Assembly: GCA_029259345.1 (NCBI GenBank)
Contig: JAPDIX010000046.1
Span: forward strand, 1-40,132
DNA: 40,132 nucleotides
Direction: 5' to 3'
DNA from: Archaeoglobi archaeon
GTDB taxonomy: Archaea > Halobacteriota > Archaeoglobi > Archaeoglobales > Archaeoglobaceae
Shown: piece after piece, positions 7,581 to 16,419 of the stretch
Position numbering within the stretch: position 1 is the first letter of the stretch
Layout: every line of letters starts with the position of its first letter
Notes under the pieces: model-generated
Databases searched by the model: none
Seen by the model: the letters and a program-made list of their open reading frames with translations, nothing else
Told to the model about the DNA's origin: nothing
Program-made: the position numbers and the translations under genes

Positions 7581-8969
7581 ATGAGAATCATAATGAAATT
7601 TGGAGGAGTCAGCGTAAAGGATGGTAAGAACATACTTCATTGCGCTAATCTTGTCAAAAAGTTCTCAGAAGGTAATGAAATTGTTGTAGTGGTATCAGCG
7701 ATATCTGGTGTTACTGATTCACTCATAAAGGCTGCAAACAAGTGCTGCTCAGAGCCATCAGCAGGATACATAAAGATGTTCATTGCTGAGATGATGAAAA
7801 AGCATTACGAGGCAATTGAATACGCGGTGAAGAATGAAGAGATTAAAGCAAAAGTTATTTCAGCCACTGAACGTCTTTTGGATGAACTTGAAAAGGTTTT
7901 GCTTGGAATAAGCTATCTCGGAGAGCTTACAAGGAGGAGCGAAGACTACATAATCTCTTTCGGAGAAAGATTGCTGGCTCCGATATTCTCAGCCACACTT
8001 CTTTCAATCGGTGTTGATTCTGTCGCTTTAACAGGCGGTGATGCGGGCATCCTGACAGACAAGAACTACGGAAGAGCAAAGCCAATTCCAGGTGTTTACA
8101 AAACGATAAAGAGCAGGCTCGAACCCCTATTGACTATAAAAAAGACGGTTCCCGTTGTCACGGGATTCATTGGGGCAACTGATGACGGAAACATAACGAC
8201 ACTTGGAAGAGGAGGTAGTGATTTCACAGCAACGATTTTAGCTGCGGCATTAGATGCAGATGAAGTCTGGCTTTGGAAGGAAGTTGATGGAATTATGACC
8301 TGCGATCCTAAGTATGTTCCCAACGCCAAGGTTATCCCTGAGATATCTTATCAGGAGGCGATGGAGCTTTCGCATTTTGGGGCAAAAATTCTGCATCCAA
8401 GAGCTTTAGAGCCAGTAATGAGAAAAAATATACCGGTTAGGATCAAAAACACGTTTAATCCAGACTCTCCTGGCACCGTAATCGGAAGTAGAACTGAAGA
8501 AACAACAGACATAGTAAAGGCACTTAGCCTGATAACCAATGCGGGCATTGCAAACGTGAGCGGAGCAGGATTTGATTTTGCAGAGATAATGTCTGAGGTT
8601 TTCAGAAGACTTGCCGATGAGAAGGTAAATGTGATCATGGTCGCCCAGAGCTCTTCAGAACTGAATCTATCCATTGTAGTTGATAGCAAAGACCTTGACA
8701 AGGCATACAAAACTCTAAGGAAGCTTGAGAATGGAACTATAAAGGTTGACAAGTTGACAGATGTAGCGGTGATAAGCGCTGTTGGGTCAGGCATGGCCGG
8801 AACACCTGGTGTTGCAGGCAAGATATTCTCTGCACTCGGTAAGAACAAGATAAATGTTATAATGATAAGCCAGAGTTGTTCTGAGTTTAACGTTTCGTTT
8901 GTCGTAGATGGCAAGGATGGAGTAAGTGCTGTGAGAGTTGTTCACGATGAGTTCAAACTCGGGGATTAG
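7581..8969 (+). CDS. Aspartate kinase
   Basis: A 462-residue monofunctional aspartokinase. The kinase domain begins with the MKFGGVSVKDG phosphate-binding motif (residues 5-15), and continues through VVVSAISGVTDSL, the TLGRGGSDFTA loop and the ELSHFGAKILHP motif. Two ACT domains follow (around 320-390 and 395-462: NVSGAGF, VISAVGSGMAGTPGVAG, VIMISQSCSEFNVSFVVDG), which bind lysine or threonine as feedback inhibitors in the family. It makes aspartyl phosphate for lysine, threonine and methionine synthesis. Its 3' end overlaps the next start codon by 23 bases. Confidence 0.93.
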   Translation: MRIIMKFGGVSVKDGKNILHCANLVKKFSEGNEIVVVVSAISGVTDSLIKAANKCCSEPSAGYIKMFIAEMMKKHYEAIEYAVKNEEIKAKVISATERLLDELEKVLLGISYLGELTRRSEDYIISFGERLLAPIFSATLLSIGVDSVALTGGDAGILTDKNYGRAKPIPGVYKTIKSRLEPLLTIKKTVPVVTGFIGATDDGNITTLGRGGSDFTATILAAALDADEVWLWKEVDGIMTCDPKYVPNAKVIPEISYQEAMELSHFGAKILHPRALEPVMRKNIPVRIKNTFNPDSPGTVIGSRTEETTDIVKALSLITNAGIANVSGAGFDFAEIMSEVFRRLADEKVNVIMVAQSSSELNLSIVVDSKDLDKAYKTLRKLENGTIKVDKLTDVAVISAVGSGMAGTPGVAGKIFSALGKNKINVIMISQSCSEFNVSFVVDGKDGVSAVRVVHDEFKLGD

Positions 8970-10263
8970 TCTGCTTAGAGAAAGGGCCAGAAAGGCAGCC
9001 AATCTTGTTGAAAGGCACGATTTTGTCAGAGTATATACTCACCACGATGCAGATGGAATATCCGCAGGGGCGATTATCGCCAAGGCACTTCTCAGGGCAG
9101 GAAAGAACTTCCACATCTCCTTTTTAAAAGGTTTGAACGAAAGTTTTGACTACGAAAAAGGCGATTTACTAATTTTTGCCGATATGGGAAGTGGTTACGC
9201 TGACCTAATGTCTGAAGTTGACACCGACCTCGTAATTCTCGACCACCATACTCCAAACGGAGAAATCAGTCCAAAAAGAGGTTTTGCCCACGTTAATCCT
9301 CATCTTGTGGGTATGGATGGAACCTACGAACTTTCAGCAAGTGGTGTATCTTATCTGTTTGCAACCGAACTCGGCAAAAACAGGGATCTGGCTTCGATGG
9401 CTGTCATCGGCATGCTCGGTGACAAGCAGAAAATAGTTGGCGGTAATGCGAAAATCATCAGGGAAGGGATTAAAGCTGGAGTAATTGCGGAGAAAAGGGG
9501 GATAGCGCTACATTCGGGTAAGCTCAGGGATTCTTTAACTAAAAGTCTTGAACCCTATCTTGATTTTTATGGTAAAAAGGAAGAACTTGAAGAATTCCTT
9601 AGAAAAGCCAAGCTCGATGGGGACAAAGCTGTTGACGATTTAAGCGAGGATGAGATCAGAAGACTCTCGGATGCAATTGTTCTGAGACTACTTCAAATGA
9701 AAGCATACACTGGCGTCTTTGAGCAGGTTATCGGCAAACAGTTTATTTTGAAAAACATGCTTGTAAAGAACTCGATAATGTTAACAGACGTTGTCAATTC
9801 ATGCGGAAGGGCTGGAGCAATGAGTTTGGCTCTTTCACTGCTACTCGGAGACGTTGACTCGCTAAACAGGGCACTGAAAATTAACGAAGAGTACGTCATC
9901 CAGCTTCTTGAGGAACTTAAAAAGAGGAGGAATGAGGTCAGAGAGGGATTCTGCATCCGATACCTTGTTATGGAGAACGGTCTTTCAGCCAGCCATATAG
10001 CAACAACCTTCTCCCGCTACCTTATGGCCGATAAACCGCTTGTAGTGATCAACATCAAAAATGAGCACGCCAAAGTTTCGGCAAGAACAAACGAGGATTT
10101 AGCAAAGAGGGTTGATCTTGCCGAGGTTATGAAAGCTGCAGCAGAGAAGGTCGGAGGGAGAGGAGGGGGGCATAGAGTTGCTGCGGGTGCTAACATATCT
10201 GCAGAGAAAGTTGATGAGTTTATAAAGGAGGTAGATAGACTTTGCTGTGCCATGCTCGCTTAG
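8947..10263 (+). CDS. DHH-family RecJ-like nuclease (GAN-like)
   Basis: About 438 residues from the ATG at 8947; a TTG three codons earlier is possible. DHH-family metal motifs are clear: RVYTHHDADGISAG near the N-terminus, LLIFADMGSG, and VILDHHTPNG for which the family is named. A DHHA1 domain at the end carries GGRGGGHRVAAGANIS. The gene size and motifs fit archaeal RecJ homologues such as GAN, which works with GINS at the replication fork, or related RecJ-like 5'-3' and 3'-5' nucleases. It overlaps aspartokinase upstream and pcc1 downstream. Confidence 0.85.
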   Translation: MSSNSGISLLRERARKAANLVERHDFVRVYTHHDADGISAGAIIAKALLRAGKNFHISFLKGLNESFDYEKGDLLIFADMGSGYADLMSEVDTDLVILDHHTPNGEISPKRGFAHVNPHLVGMDGTYELSASGVSYLFATELGKNRDLASMAVIGMLGDKQKIVGGNAKIIREGIKAGVIAEKRGIALHSGKLRDSLTKSLEPYLDFYGKKEELEEFLRKAKLDGDKAVDDLSEDEIRRLSDAIVLRLLQMKAYTGVFEQVIGKQFILKNMLVKNSIMLTDVVNSCGRAGAMSLALSLLLGDVDSLNRALKINEEYVIQLLEELKKRRNEVREGFCIRYLVMENGLSASHIATTFSRYLMADKPLVVINIKNEHAKVSARTNEDLAKRVDLAEVMKAAAEKVGGRGGGHRVAAGANISAEKVDEFIKEVDRLCCAMLA

Positions 10264-10457
10264 AAATTGAAGTGGATGATGCAAAAAAAATTGTAGAGGC
10301 GCTGAAGCCCGATGATCCTGAATGGTGCAGATGTTACGCTGAAAATGAAAGAATAATCATAACTGTTGAGGTGGAAAAGCTCGGAACGCTTCTTTCAGCA
10401 CTTGATGATTATCTCATGAACATAAAGATGTGCGAAAAAATACTGGAAGTTCTTTAA
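10242..10457 (+). CDS. pcc1: KEOPS complex subunit Pcc1
   Basis: A 71-residue protein of normal Pcc1 length. The pattern [19 protein letters not shown] at the start and [24 protein letters not shown] in the second half match the Pcc1 beta-alpha-beta-beta-alpha fold. In KEOPS, Pcc1 is the dimerising subunit that supports t6A modification of tRNA. The start is TTG, chosen because a clear aaggaggt lies eight bases upstream and no ATG is in frame; this puts the start inside the nuclease gene, a 22-base overlap. The rest of KEOPS is not in the window. Confidence 0.85.
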   Translation: MLCHARLEIEVDDAKKIVEALKPDDPEWCRCYAENERIIITVEVEKLGTLLSALDDYLMNIKMCEKILEVL

Positions 10458-10642
10458 ATTTCACCCTTCATCCTCTCCAGTCTTGACCTTATCTGCGATA
10501 ACTCATCCTTTGTCACGCTCACCCTTACACCTACTTCTCTCAATTCTCTGTTTAGTGCTCTCAGTTTTTTTATCAACATCAAATTCAAAATTATGCTTAT
10601 CAAAAGAAGTATTACCAGTAGGTACTCAACTACGCTCTCCAT
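10454..10642 (-). CDS. Small membrane protein with coiled coil, downstream of MinD-like gene
   Basis: Not recognised by family. A 62-residue protein: residues 5-24 ([20 protein letters not shown]) form one membrane segment, followed by a charged heptad-like helix ([16 protein letters not shown]...[15 protein letters not shown]) that should be cytoplasmic. The start has ggtgatct a few bases upstream and lies four bases after the minD-like stop, so the two genes form one transcript. It could be a membrane anchor or partner for the MinD-like ATPase (inference). Its 3' end overlaps the convergent pcc1 gene by four bases. Confidence 0.65.
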   Translation of the reverse strand: MESVVEYLLVILLLISIILNLMLIKKLRALNRELREVGVRVSVTKDELSQIRSRLERMKGEI

Positions 10643-10646
10643 CAGA

Positions 10647-11456
<810 letters not shown>

Positions 11457-11528
11457 TTATCCCCTATGCTCATCATTATTTCACCATATTTAAACATTTT
11501 CAAGTTTTCACCTAAGGCTTGCAGTAAG

Positions 11529-11540
11529 GTTTTTAATAAG
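11529..11540 (+). promoter_or_regulatory. TATA box of the RNase P RNA gene
   Basis: The box gtttttaataag is centred about 27 bases upstream of the first paired base of helix P1 at 11562, the spacing expected for an archaeal promoter whose transcript starts at the RNA's 5' end. Confidence 0.5.
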
Positions 11541-11561
11541 TGTTTGATATTATTTAATTGA

Positions 11562-11797
11562 GAGCGGCGGTGGGCGGCTGACCGAAAGGAGGAAAGTCCC
11601 CCCACCCGTATTGGCGGAGAGTCCCCGAGAGGGGATGGAGGAGGAGCAGAAACGATACCGGAATGGGGAAATGCGATGAGTCTGAGAGGATGAGATCACC
11701 CATTCCGGATGAAACGAACTCCTCCCCGCCGGGTGCAAGGCCTTGAGCCGCTCAGACTAATGCCGCCAGAACAGAAGGGGGCTTACCACCGCCACTC
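11562..11797 (+). ncRNA. rnpB: RNase P RNA
   Basis: The conserved 5' core gaggaaagtcc (11590-11600) and the conserved 3' core agaacagaagggggctta (11767-11784) are both present. The ends pair: ggcggtgg at 11566-11573 is exactly complementary to ccaccgcc at 11786-11793, with three further pairs outside, forming helix P1. Length about 236 nt matches Archaeoglobus RNase P RNA. The RNA is the catalytic core that matures tRNA 5' ends. The 11700-11718 strand pairs back to about 11657-11677 (accggaatgggg / cccattccgga), an obvious internal stem. Confidence 0.93.
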
Positions 11798-11835
11798 CCA
11801 AAATTTTTTGAACCCACAGCAGCAAATTTTTAAGC

Positions 11836-12741
11836 ATGCGAAAGCTGGCAATCATTCTGCTACTTGCCATACTTTTACTGGGATGCAGTCAATCCGAGCA
11901 GCCGGAAAAGATTAGAGTGGGAATACTGCCAATAGAGGACTCTCTTCCCATAGTGGTTGCAGATGAACAAGGATTTTTCGAAAAGAATGGGCTTGACGTT
12001 GAGGTGATTCAGTTCTCAAGTGCTGTTGAGAGAGATGCTGCGCTAACTGCTGGAGAGGTTGATGTGGTTGTAACTGACCCGCTTGCAGTGATACTGCTGA
12101 GAGACAAAGGCTATGACGTCAGAATTGCGTCACTGTGCCTCGGAAAGACGCCCAAAGAGGGTGTTTTCGCAATACTCGCCTCACCAAACTCGGAAATCGA
12201 AACAGTGGAAGACCTGAACGGAAAGGAGATAGCTGTATCGCTTAACACGATAATAGAGTATGCACTGGACGTCATGCAGTCTGAATACAACGTAAGCTAC
12301 ACCAAAGTCTCCATTCCGAAGATACCGGTGAGAATGCAGGCACTGCTGAACGGAAACATTGAGGTCGCAGTCCTGCCAGAACCCCTGGCGAGTTATGCTG
12401 TCAGCAAAGGTGCCAGGTTAATCCTGAGTGATGCCATGCTGAACGAGAGCATCACCCAGACGGTCATGGTCTTCAGAGGGGACGTTGAGAAAGAAAAGGT
12501 TCAGAAGTTTTTGGAAGCATACAGAGAAGCTGTGAAGGAGATAAACTCGAATAAGGAGAAATACAGAGAAAAGTTCATTGAGATTGCACGAGTTCCCGAA
12601 GATATTGCGGGAAGCTATCCAATTCCCGATTACCCAGAGCCACAGCAGCTACCAAAGGAGTACTACGACCGCTACCTTGAGTGGGCCATGCAGAAGGGGC
12701 TGATTGAGAAGGAGGTGCCCTACGAAGAGGCTATCATATGA
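11836..12741 (+). CDS. ABC transporter substrate-binding lipoprotein (NMT1/SsuA-like)
   Basis: A 301-residue binding protein. Residues 1-17 are a lipoprotein signal with lipobox LLGC, cysteine 17 being the lipidation site. The mature part IRVGILPIEDSLPIVVADEQGFFEKNGLDVEV is the standard opening of the NMT1/SsuA/TauA family, and AALTAGEVDVVVTDPLAVI and VAVLPEPLASYAVSKGARL are typical ligand-lobe segments. Ligands in the family include sulfonates, nitrate, taurine and pyrimidine precursors of thiamine; this one is not assignable. The stop overlaps the ATPase start by four bases, so it is the first gene of a three-gene importer operon. Confidence 0.88.
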   Translation: MRKLAIILLLAILLLGCSQSEQPEKIRVGILPIEDSLPIVVADEQGFFEKNGLDVEVIQFSSAVERDAALTAGEVDVVVTDPLAVILLRDKGYDVRIASLCLGKTPKEGVFAILASPNSEIETVEDLNGKEIAVSLNTIIEYALDVMQSEYNVSYTKVSIPKIPVRMQALLNGNIEVAVLPEPLASYAVSKGARLILSDAMLNESITQTVMVFRGDVEKEKVQKFLEAYREAVKEINSNKEKYREKFIEIARVPEDIAGSYPIPDYPEPQQLPKEYYDRYLEWAMQKGLIEKEVPYEEAII

Positions 12742-13469
12742 TTTCAGTAAAGAACATTTCAAAATTTTTTGAGGACATAAAAGCCCTGGATGGCGTAACC
12801 TTTGAGGTTGAAAGAGGAGAAAGCTGCGCCATTATTGGCCCTTCGGGCTGTGGGAAGTCAACACTCCTGCTGATTATGGCAGGGATCCTCGAACCCTCAG
12901 AAGGAGAAGTAAAGGTTGATGGCAAAACAGTCAACTCCCCTCTGAGAAGCGTTGCTCTAATTCTCCAGGATTTTGGACTCTTTCCCTGGAAGACCGTTTA
13001 CGATAACGTTGCTCTTGGTTTGAGGCTCAGAGGTGTTGATAGAAAAACTGAAAAGAGAAGGGTTGAAGAACTCCTCAAAAAATTTGGTCTTCTTGGCTTT
13101 GAGAGGGCTTATCCCAAACAGCTAAGTGGTGGGATGAAGCAGAGAGTTGCCATAGCCAGAGCAATAGCCATTGAACCTCAAATCTTGCTGATGGATGAAC
13201 CCCTGTCCTCGCTCGATGCTCTGTCGAGAGAGGAAATGCAAAACTTCCTTCTCAAGCTCTGGAAAGAAACAGGAACAACAATGGTTCTGGTGACGCACAG
13301 TATAGAGGAGGCGGTGTTTCTGGGAAAAAAGATAGTGGTTCTGACAGAAAGACCAGGGAAGATTAAGGCGGTTGTGGAGAATAAAGAGGTTGGAGATGAA
13401 AGTTACAGGCACGAAGAGGTGTTTTTTGAAAGATGCAAGCTTCTGAGACGAATTATAAGGGCTACCTGA
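12738..13469 (+). CDS. ABC transporter ATP-binding protein (SsuB/TauB-like)
   Basis: A 243-residue nucleotide-binding subunit with every motif intact: Walker A GPSGCGKST, Q-loop LILQDFGLFPWKTVYDN, signature LSGGMKQRVAIARA, Walker B ILLMDEPLSSLD and switch histidine in LVTHSIEEAV. The Q-loop FPWKT form is typical of the nitrate/sulfonate/taurine importers. It powers uptake through the permease encoded next. The ATGA overlap with the upstream gene and a 37-base overlap with the permease gene show a tightly packed operon. Confidence 0.92.
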   Translation: MISVKNISKFFEDIKALDGVTFEVERGESCAIIGPSGCGKSTLLLIMAGILEPSEGEVKVDGKTVNSPLRSVALILQDFGLFPWKTVYDNVALGLRLRGVDRKTEKRRVEELLKKFGLLGFERAYPKQLSGGMKQRVAIARAIAIEPQILLMDEPLSSLDALSREEMQNFLLKLWKETGTTMVLVTHSIEEAVFLGKKIVVLTERPGKIKAVVENKEVGDESYRHEEVFFERCKLLRRIIRAT

Positions 13470-14167
13470 TAACTCTGCTCTCCCTTCTCCTTCTGTGGGA
13501 AGTTGCAAGCTACTTAATTAGTAATCCAGCTCTACCAAACCCAATTGACGTGCTGGCTCTGATGCTATCTCGCAGAGGGCTATTAAGCCACACAGCGATG
13601 AGTTTACTTAGAGTTATCTACTCTCTTGCCCTAGCCCTTTCTCTCGCGTTTCCTGCTGGGATATTCAGCCGTGAGAAGATCGTTGATACTGCAATCTCCC
13701 CAGTAATCTACCTTCTCTACCCCATCCCACATATAGTTCTTCTCCCCCTTTACATCCTCATTTTCGGAATAGGTGACCTTTCGAGAGTTCTGCTCATCGC
13801 AACCATTCTTTTCTTCCAGATTGCAGTCACGACCAGAGACGCGGCAAAGCAGGTGAGCGATTACTATATATACTCAATCTTGTCACTGGGAGCTTCAAAG
13901 CTCGACATTTACAGACATGTCATTATTCCAGCAGTCATGCCAAAAATCATGACAGCTTTAAGAATAAGCATAGGGACTGCGATAGCAGTTTTATTCTTTG
14001 CCGAAAGCTTTGCCACGACGAGCGGGTTGGGGTATTTGATAATCGACTCCTGGAGCAGGGCGGATTACAAGATGATGTATGCGGCAATAACCACAATGGC
14101 TCTTCTCGGCTTCATCCTATATGTTATTGTGGAGAGCATTGAAAGAAGAGTTTGCAGGTGGATGTAG
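13433..14167 (+). CDS. ABC transporter permease (SsuC/TauC-like)
   Basis: A 244-residue integral membrane protein with about six hydrophobic segments (for example residues 8-25 and 52-72). The cytoplasmic EAA loop reads SLGASKLDIYRHVIIPAVMPKI, the coupling helix that contacts the ATPase. It ends with a final membrane segment around ALLGFILYVIVESIERR. It forms the channel of the importer. The start at 13433 lies inside the ATPase gene; a later start would lose little of the protein. Confidence 0.9.
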   Translation: MQASETNYKGYLITLLSLLLLWEVASYLISNPALPNPIDVLALMLSRRGLLSHTAMSLLRVIYSLALALSLAFPAGIFSREKIVDTAISPVIYLLYPIPHIVLLPLYILIFGIGDLSRVLLIATILFFQIAVTTRDAAKQVSDYYIYSILSLGASKLDIYRHVIIPAVMPKIMTALRISIGTAIAVLFFAESFATTSGLGYLIIDSWSRADYKMMYAAITTMALLGFILYVIVESIERRVCRWM

Positions 14168-14184
14168 CCAGTATTATCATGTAT

Positions 14185-14457
14185 TCACGTCTCCCTCCCC
14201 GCCAGAGTCTTAAACCTCTGGATTGTCTCTTGAAGTTCCCTTTCAAGCTCCTCAGCTGAGAATTTCTGTCCCTTCATATCCCTAAGAAGGTCTAGTTCCT
14301 CCTCTTCCTTTATTTCAACTTCCCTTGCAATGGTTGAGATTAAATCCAAGATTTTCTGGCCAATTCTGCTCAACGCCTGACAAGCGGAGACGTATAAAGG
14401 CTGTAACACGTCTGAGTGTTTTGAAGTCACATGAGTTTTTACAGAGCTTATGTTCAA
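14185..14457 (-). pseudogene. Chimeric relic of archaellum-operon genes (arlJ piece joined to the acidic protein's C-terminus)
   Basis: An open 90-codon reading frame that is almost certainly not an original gene. Its C-terminal half matches the end of the 216-residue acidic protein at 26545-27195: the stretch REVEIKEEEELDLLRDMK and what follows is nearly identical, and 56 bases are identical (14264-14319 versus 26615-26670). Just upstream, bases 14346-14378 match arlJ at 27853-27886 apart from one missing T and one substitution (ALSRIGQKIL here, ALSRIDQKNL in ArlJ). About 1.15 kb that separates these parts in the intact locus is missing. The first 26 or so codons match neither. It is inferred to be a remnant of a duplicated archaellum operon fused by deletion. 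Confidence 0.75.
14264..14319 (-). repeat. 56-bp exact repeat, copy 1
   Basis: Identical to 26615-26670 inside the acidic membrane-protein gene. Similarity continues at lower identity on both sides (to about 14200 and about 14345). Confidence 0.9.
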
Positions 14458-14483
14458 CTCAAAGTGCCAAAATCCCTCAACAA

Positions 14484-14491
14484 GATTTTTT
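14484..14491 (+). repeat. Target site duplication, left
   Basis: The octamer gatttttt directly precedes the left end of the insertion sequence and recurs directly after its right end at 15743-15750. Confidence 0.85.
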
Positions 14492-15742
14492 GGCCCTGTT
14501 TCATCATACTTGGAATTTCACCTCCACCATATAACCCTTACCAACTAACTCCCGAATAAACGACTCATACCTCTCCCTTTCAGCATACCTTCTCAGCAGC
14601 AAATTCAGCAGATTTCTGGCACCTCTAACACTCCAAGACATCCATTTATTCTTCATCCTCTTCGCTATCTCGCCCATTAACCTCTCCATCCAGTTGTTGT
14701 GCCAAGGAATTGCTATCCCTTCAAGCCTCTTGTATGCAAACAAAAGAATGTTCTTCATATGCCTTTTGAAGAACCTTGAAACCCTCCAATAACCTTTCGA
14801 TTCCATCTCCTCAGCAAATTCACTCAGAGCCTTCTCTGCTTTCTTAATTCTGCTCTTTAGATCTGACTTGTCAAGAGAGTTCTTAAGCCTCAGCAAAATC
14901 CCTTTAACTTCATTCACATACCTCTTTCTCGTTTCGAGGTCAACTCCATGCTGCCATAGCTTGTAGTTAACTTCTCTCCAGACGTGAATCAAGTCGATCT
15001 GCCTTTCTTCAAAGCAGCTGAGGTCTTTGTCGGCATCTCCTACGACTGCTGCTTTGATGTCGTGATTCTCCTTCATTTCCCTATAGCCTTCGTTGACTCC
15101 AACGATGACACTTCTTCCAGCGATAACCTTTACATCGAGCTTTCCTGAACCAGAGTTGGGATTAACATGGAGCTTTGTTCCATCAGCTGAAACGAAGCTT
15201 TCGTATTCAAACGATTCTTTTTCTCCTTCCATTCCAAGCTCCTGCACCCTCCTCCATATCGTGAGATGGGATGGAGACTCTGTTATTCTCTCAAGTCTCT
15301 GCCTTGATTCCTTTAGCATGGATAAAGCATAATCGACAGCTATTGCAGCTATGTCTGGTTGATATAGCCTTCTCTCATCGAATTCTATCAGGTTATAGAG
15401 AGGGCAGAAAGTTCTGCCACTCGATTTTTCCTTGACTCTTGTAACGCTGAAGGTTGTCTTTCCAAGCTGCGTTACAATCGTCCTCTCTTCCTTGCTGTGC
15501 TTGTGGTAATCGTTTTTTCCGTATCCTTTCTGCATTGAGGAGATCAGAACGCTGTCTATTTCCTCCAGAACTCTTCCCAGAATTGCAGCTTCAATTCCCT
15601 TTAAAGCAGATGTCAGCTCCTGAATGGGAATCTTTTTATTCTGGATGTCTATTGTTAGCTGTAGTGGAATTTCTATTTGCAGCTGCATGGGTGGGGTTGA
15701 ATCCCTGCCCTTTTTAATTTCCAAGGAAGATGTAACAGCACC
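14492..15742 (-). mobile_element. Insertion sequence, ISH6-like, complete
   Basis: A 1251-bp element. The ends are imperfect inverted repeats of 24 bp, 14492-14515 and 15719-15742, agreeing at 19 of 24 positions and both beginning GG. An 8-bp direct repeat (gatttttt) flanks it. One transposase fills it on the minus strand. The 8-bp duplication and terminus type fit the ISH6 family as I know it; a database comparison would settle the family. Intact ends, flanks and reading frame point to a fairly recent insertion next to the archaellum relic. Confidence 0.88.
14504..15724 (-). CDS. Transposase, ISH6-like DDE type
   Basis: A 406-residue transposase occupying the insertion sequence. A candidate DDE triad is visible: D in FVSADGTKLHVNPN, D in KAAVVGDADKDLSCF, and E in NNWMERLMGEIAKRMKNKW near the end. 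An N-terminal region with SHLTIWRRVQELG resembles a helix-turn-helix that would bind the ends. The frame is uninterrupted, so the enzyme may be active. The reading frame covers parts of both terminal repeats, and the stop codon lies 12 bases inside the left end. ISLre2 (UPF0236) is the alternative family, but its members usually make 9-bp duplications. Confidence 0.85.
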   Translation of the reverse strand: MEIKKGRDSTPPMQLQIEIPLQLTIDIQNKKIPIQELTSALKGIEAAILGRVLEEIDSVLISSMQKGYGKNDYHKHSKEERTIVTQLGKTTFSVTRVKEKSSGRTFCPLYNLIEFDERRLYQPDIAAIAVDYALSMLKESRQRLERITESPSHLTIWRRVQELGMEGEKESFEYESFVSADGTKLHVNPNSGSGKLDVKVIAGRSVIVGVNEGYREMKENHDIKAAVVGDADKDLSCFEERQIDLIHVWREVNYKLWQHGVDLETRKRYVNEVKGILLRLKNSLDKSDLKSRIKKAEKALSEFAEEMESKGYWRVSRFFKRHMKNILLFAYKRLEGIAIPWHNNWMERLMGEIAKRMKNKWMSWSVRGARNLLNLLLRRYAERERYESFIRELVGKGYMVEVKFQV

Positions 15743-15750
15743 GATTTTTT
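15719..15750. repeat. Right terminal inverted repeat and right target duplication
   Basis: Bases 15719-15742 are the right 24-bp inverted repeat (partner 14492-14515); 15743-15750 is the second gatttttt target copy. Confidence 0.85.
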
Positions 15751-15915
15751 AGTCCCCTATTAAATAGAGTTCATCCTGAAAGACGATAACAAATAAATAA
15801 GTATATCTTCATTGAGAGTGGAACTTTTGTAGTGTTAACCATCCATTCTCTCCATTAGCCCATAGCCTATACAAAACTGTCTTGAATTTTATCACTTAAA
15901 TATAATAAAAAATTA

Positions 15916-16401
15916 CTAAGCAGTCGCCGATAGCTCTTCAGTCATCAGTAGCTCTTCCTCACTCAGCACCTTACCCAGATCAATCAGGATTAGCAGTCCA
16001 TCTGGTAGCTTCCCAACACCTCTGAGGAATTTCGATTCCGCTCTTGATGTGATAATCCCTGGAAGTTCATCTATGTTTTCCTTCGAGAGGTATTTCACCT
16101 CTGTCACAGTATCAACCATCATGCCTATTATGCTCCCGTTGTGCTCAAACACTATTATTCGCGTGTCGTTGTCTATGGGCTTTGGCTCCATTCCGAAGCG
16201 CTTTCTGAGGTTGACGATGGTGGTTATCTGCCCTCTCAGGTTTATGACTCCCTCTATGAACTCTGGAGCGTTTGGTATGGCTGTTATCTCCTCAACCCTG
16301 ATTATCTCCTTGACCTGAGATGTCTCGACTCCGTATCTCTCGTTGTCGAGGTTGAAGATTACTACCTGTATCGTGGAATTCTGAAAGTCCATCTGGAGCA
16401 T
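15916..16401 (-). CDS. cheW: Chemotaxis adaptor CheW (receptor-linked copy)
   Basis: About 161 residues. The CheW signature is complete: VVIFNLDNERYGVETSQVKEII, ITAIPNAPEFIEGVINLRGQ, TTIVNLRKRFGM and the final DGLLILIDLGKVLSEEE. CheW bridges receptors to the CheA kinase. The ATG at 16401 follows ggtggtgaca; an in-frame GTG three codons earlier is possible. It sits 10-20 bases after the soluble receptor gene and is probably co-transcribed with it. It closely resembles the second CheW at 25243-25719, especially in the INLRGQITT(I)NLRKRFGM block. After its stop, 15751-15915 shows no recognised gene, only AT-rich sequence with a T-run terminator on this strand. Confidence 0.93.
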   Translation of the reverse strand: MLQMDFQNSTIQVVIFNLDNERYGVETSQVKEIIRVEEITAIPNAPEFIEGVINLRGQITTIVNLRKRFGMEPKPIDNDTRIIVFEHNGSIIGMMVDTVTEVKYLSKENIDELPGIITSRAESKFLRGVGKLPDGLLILIDLGKVLSEEELLMTEELSATA

Positions 16402-16419
16402 TGTCACCACCTTAAAAAA

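Noticed and set aside
15780-15900. Short minus-strand frame containing a tryptophan-rich stretch (LYRLWANGENGW)
   Set aside because: Only about 28 codons with no start context; could be a scrap of an old gene but too short to support.
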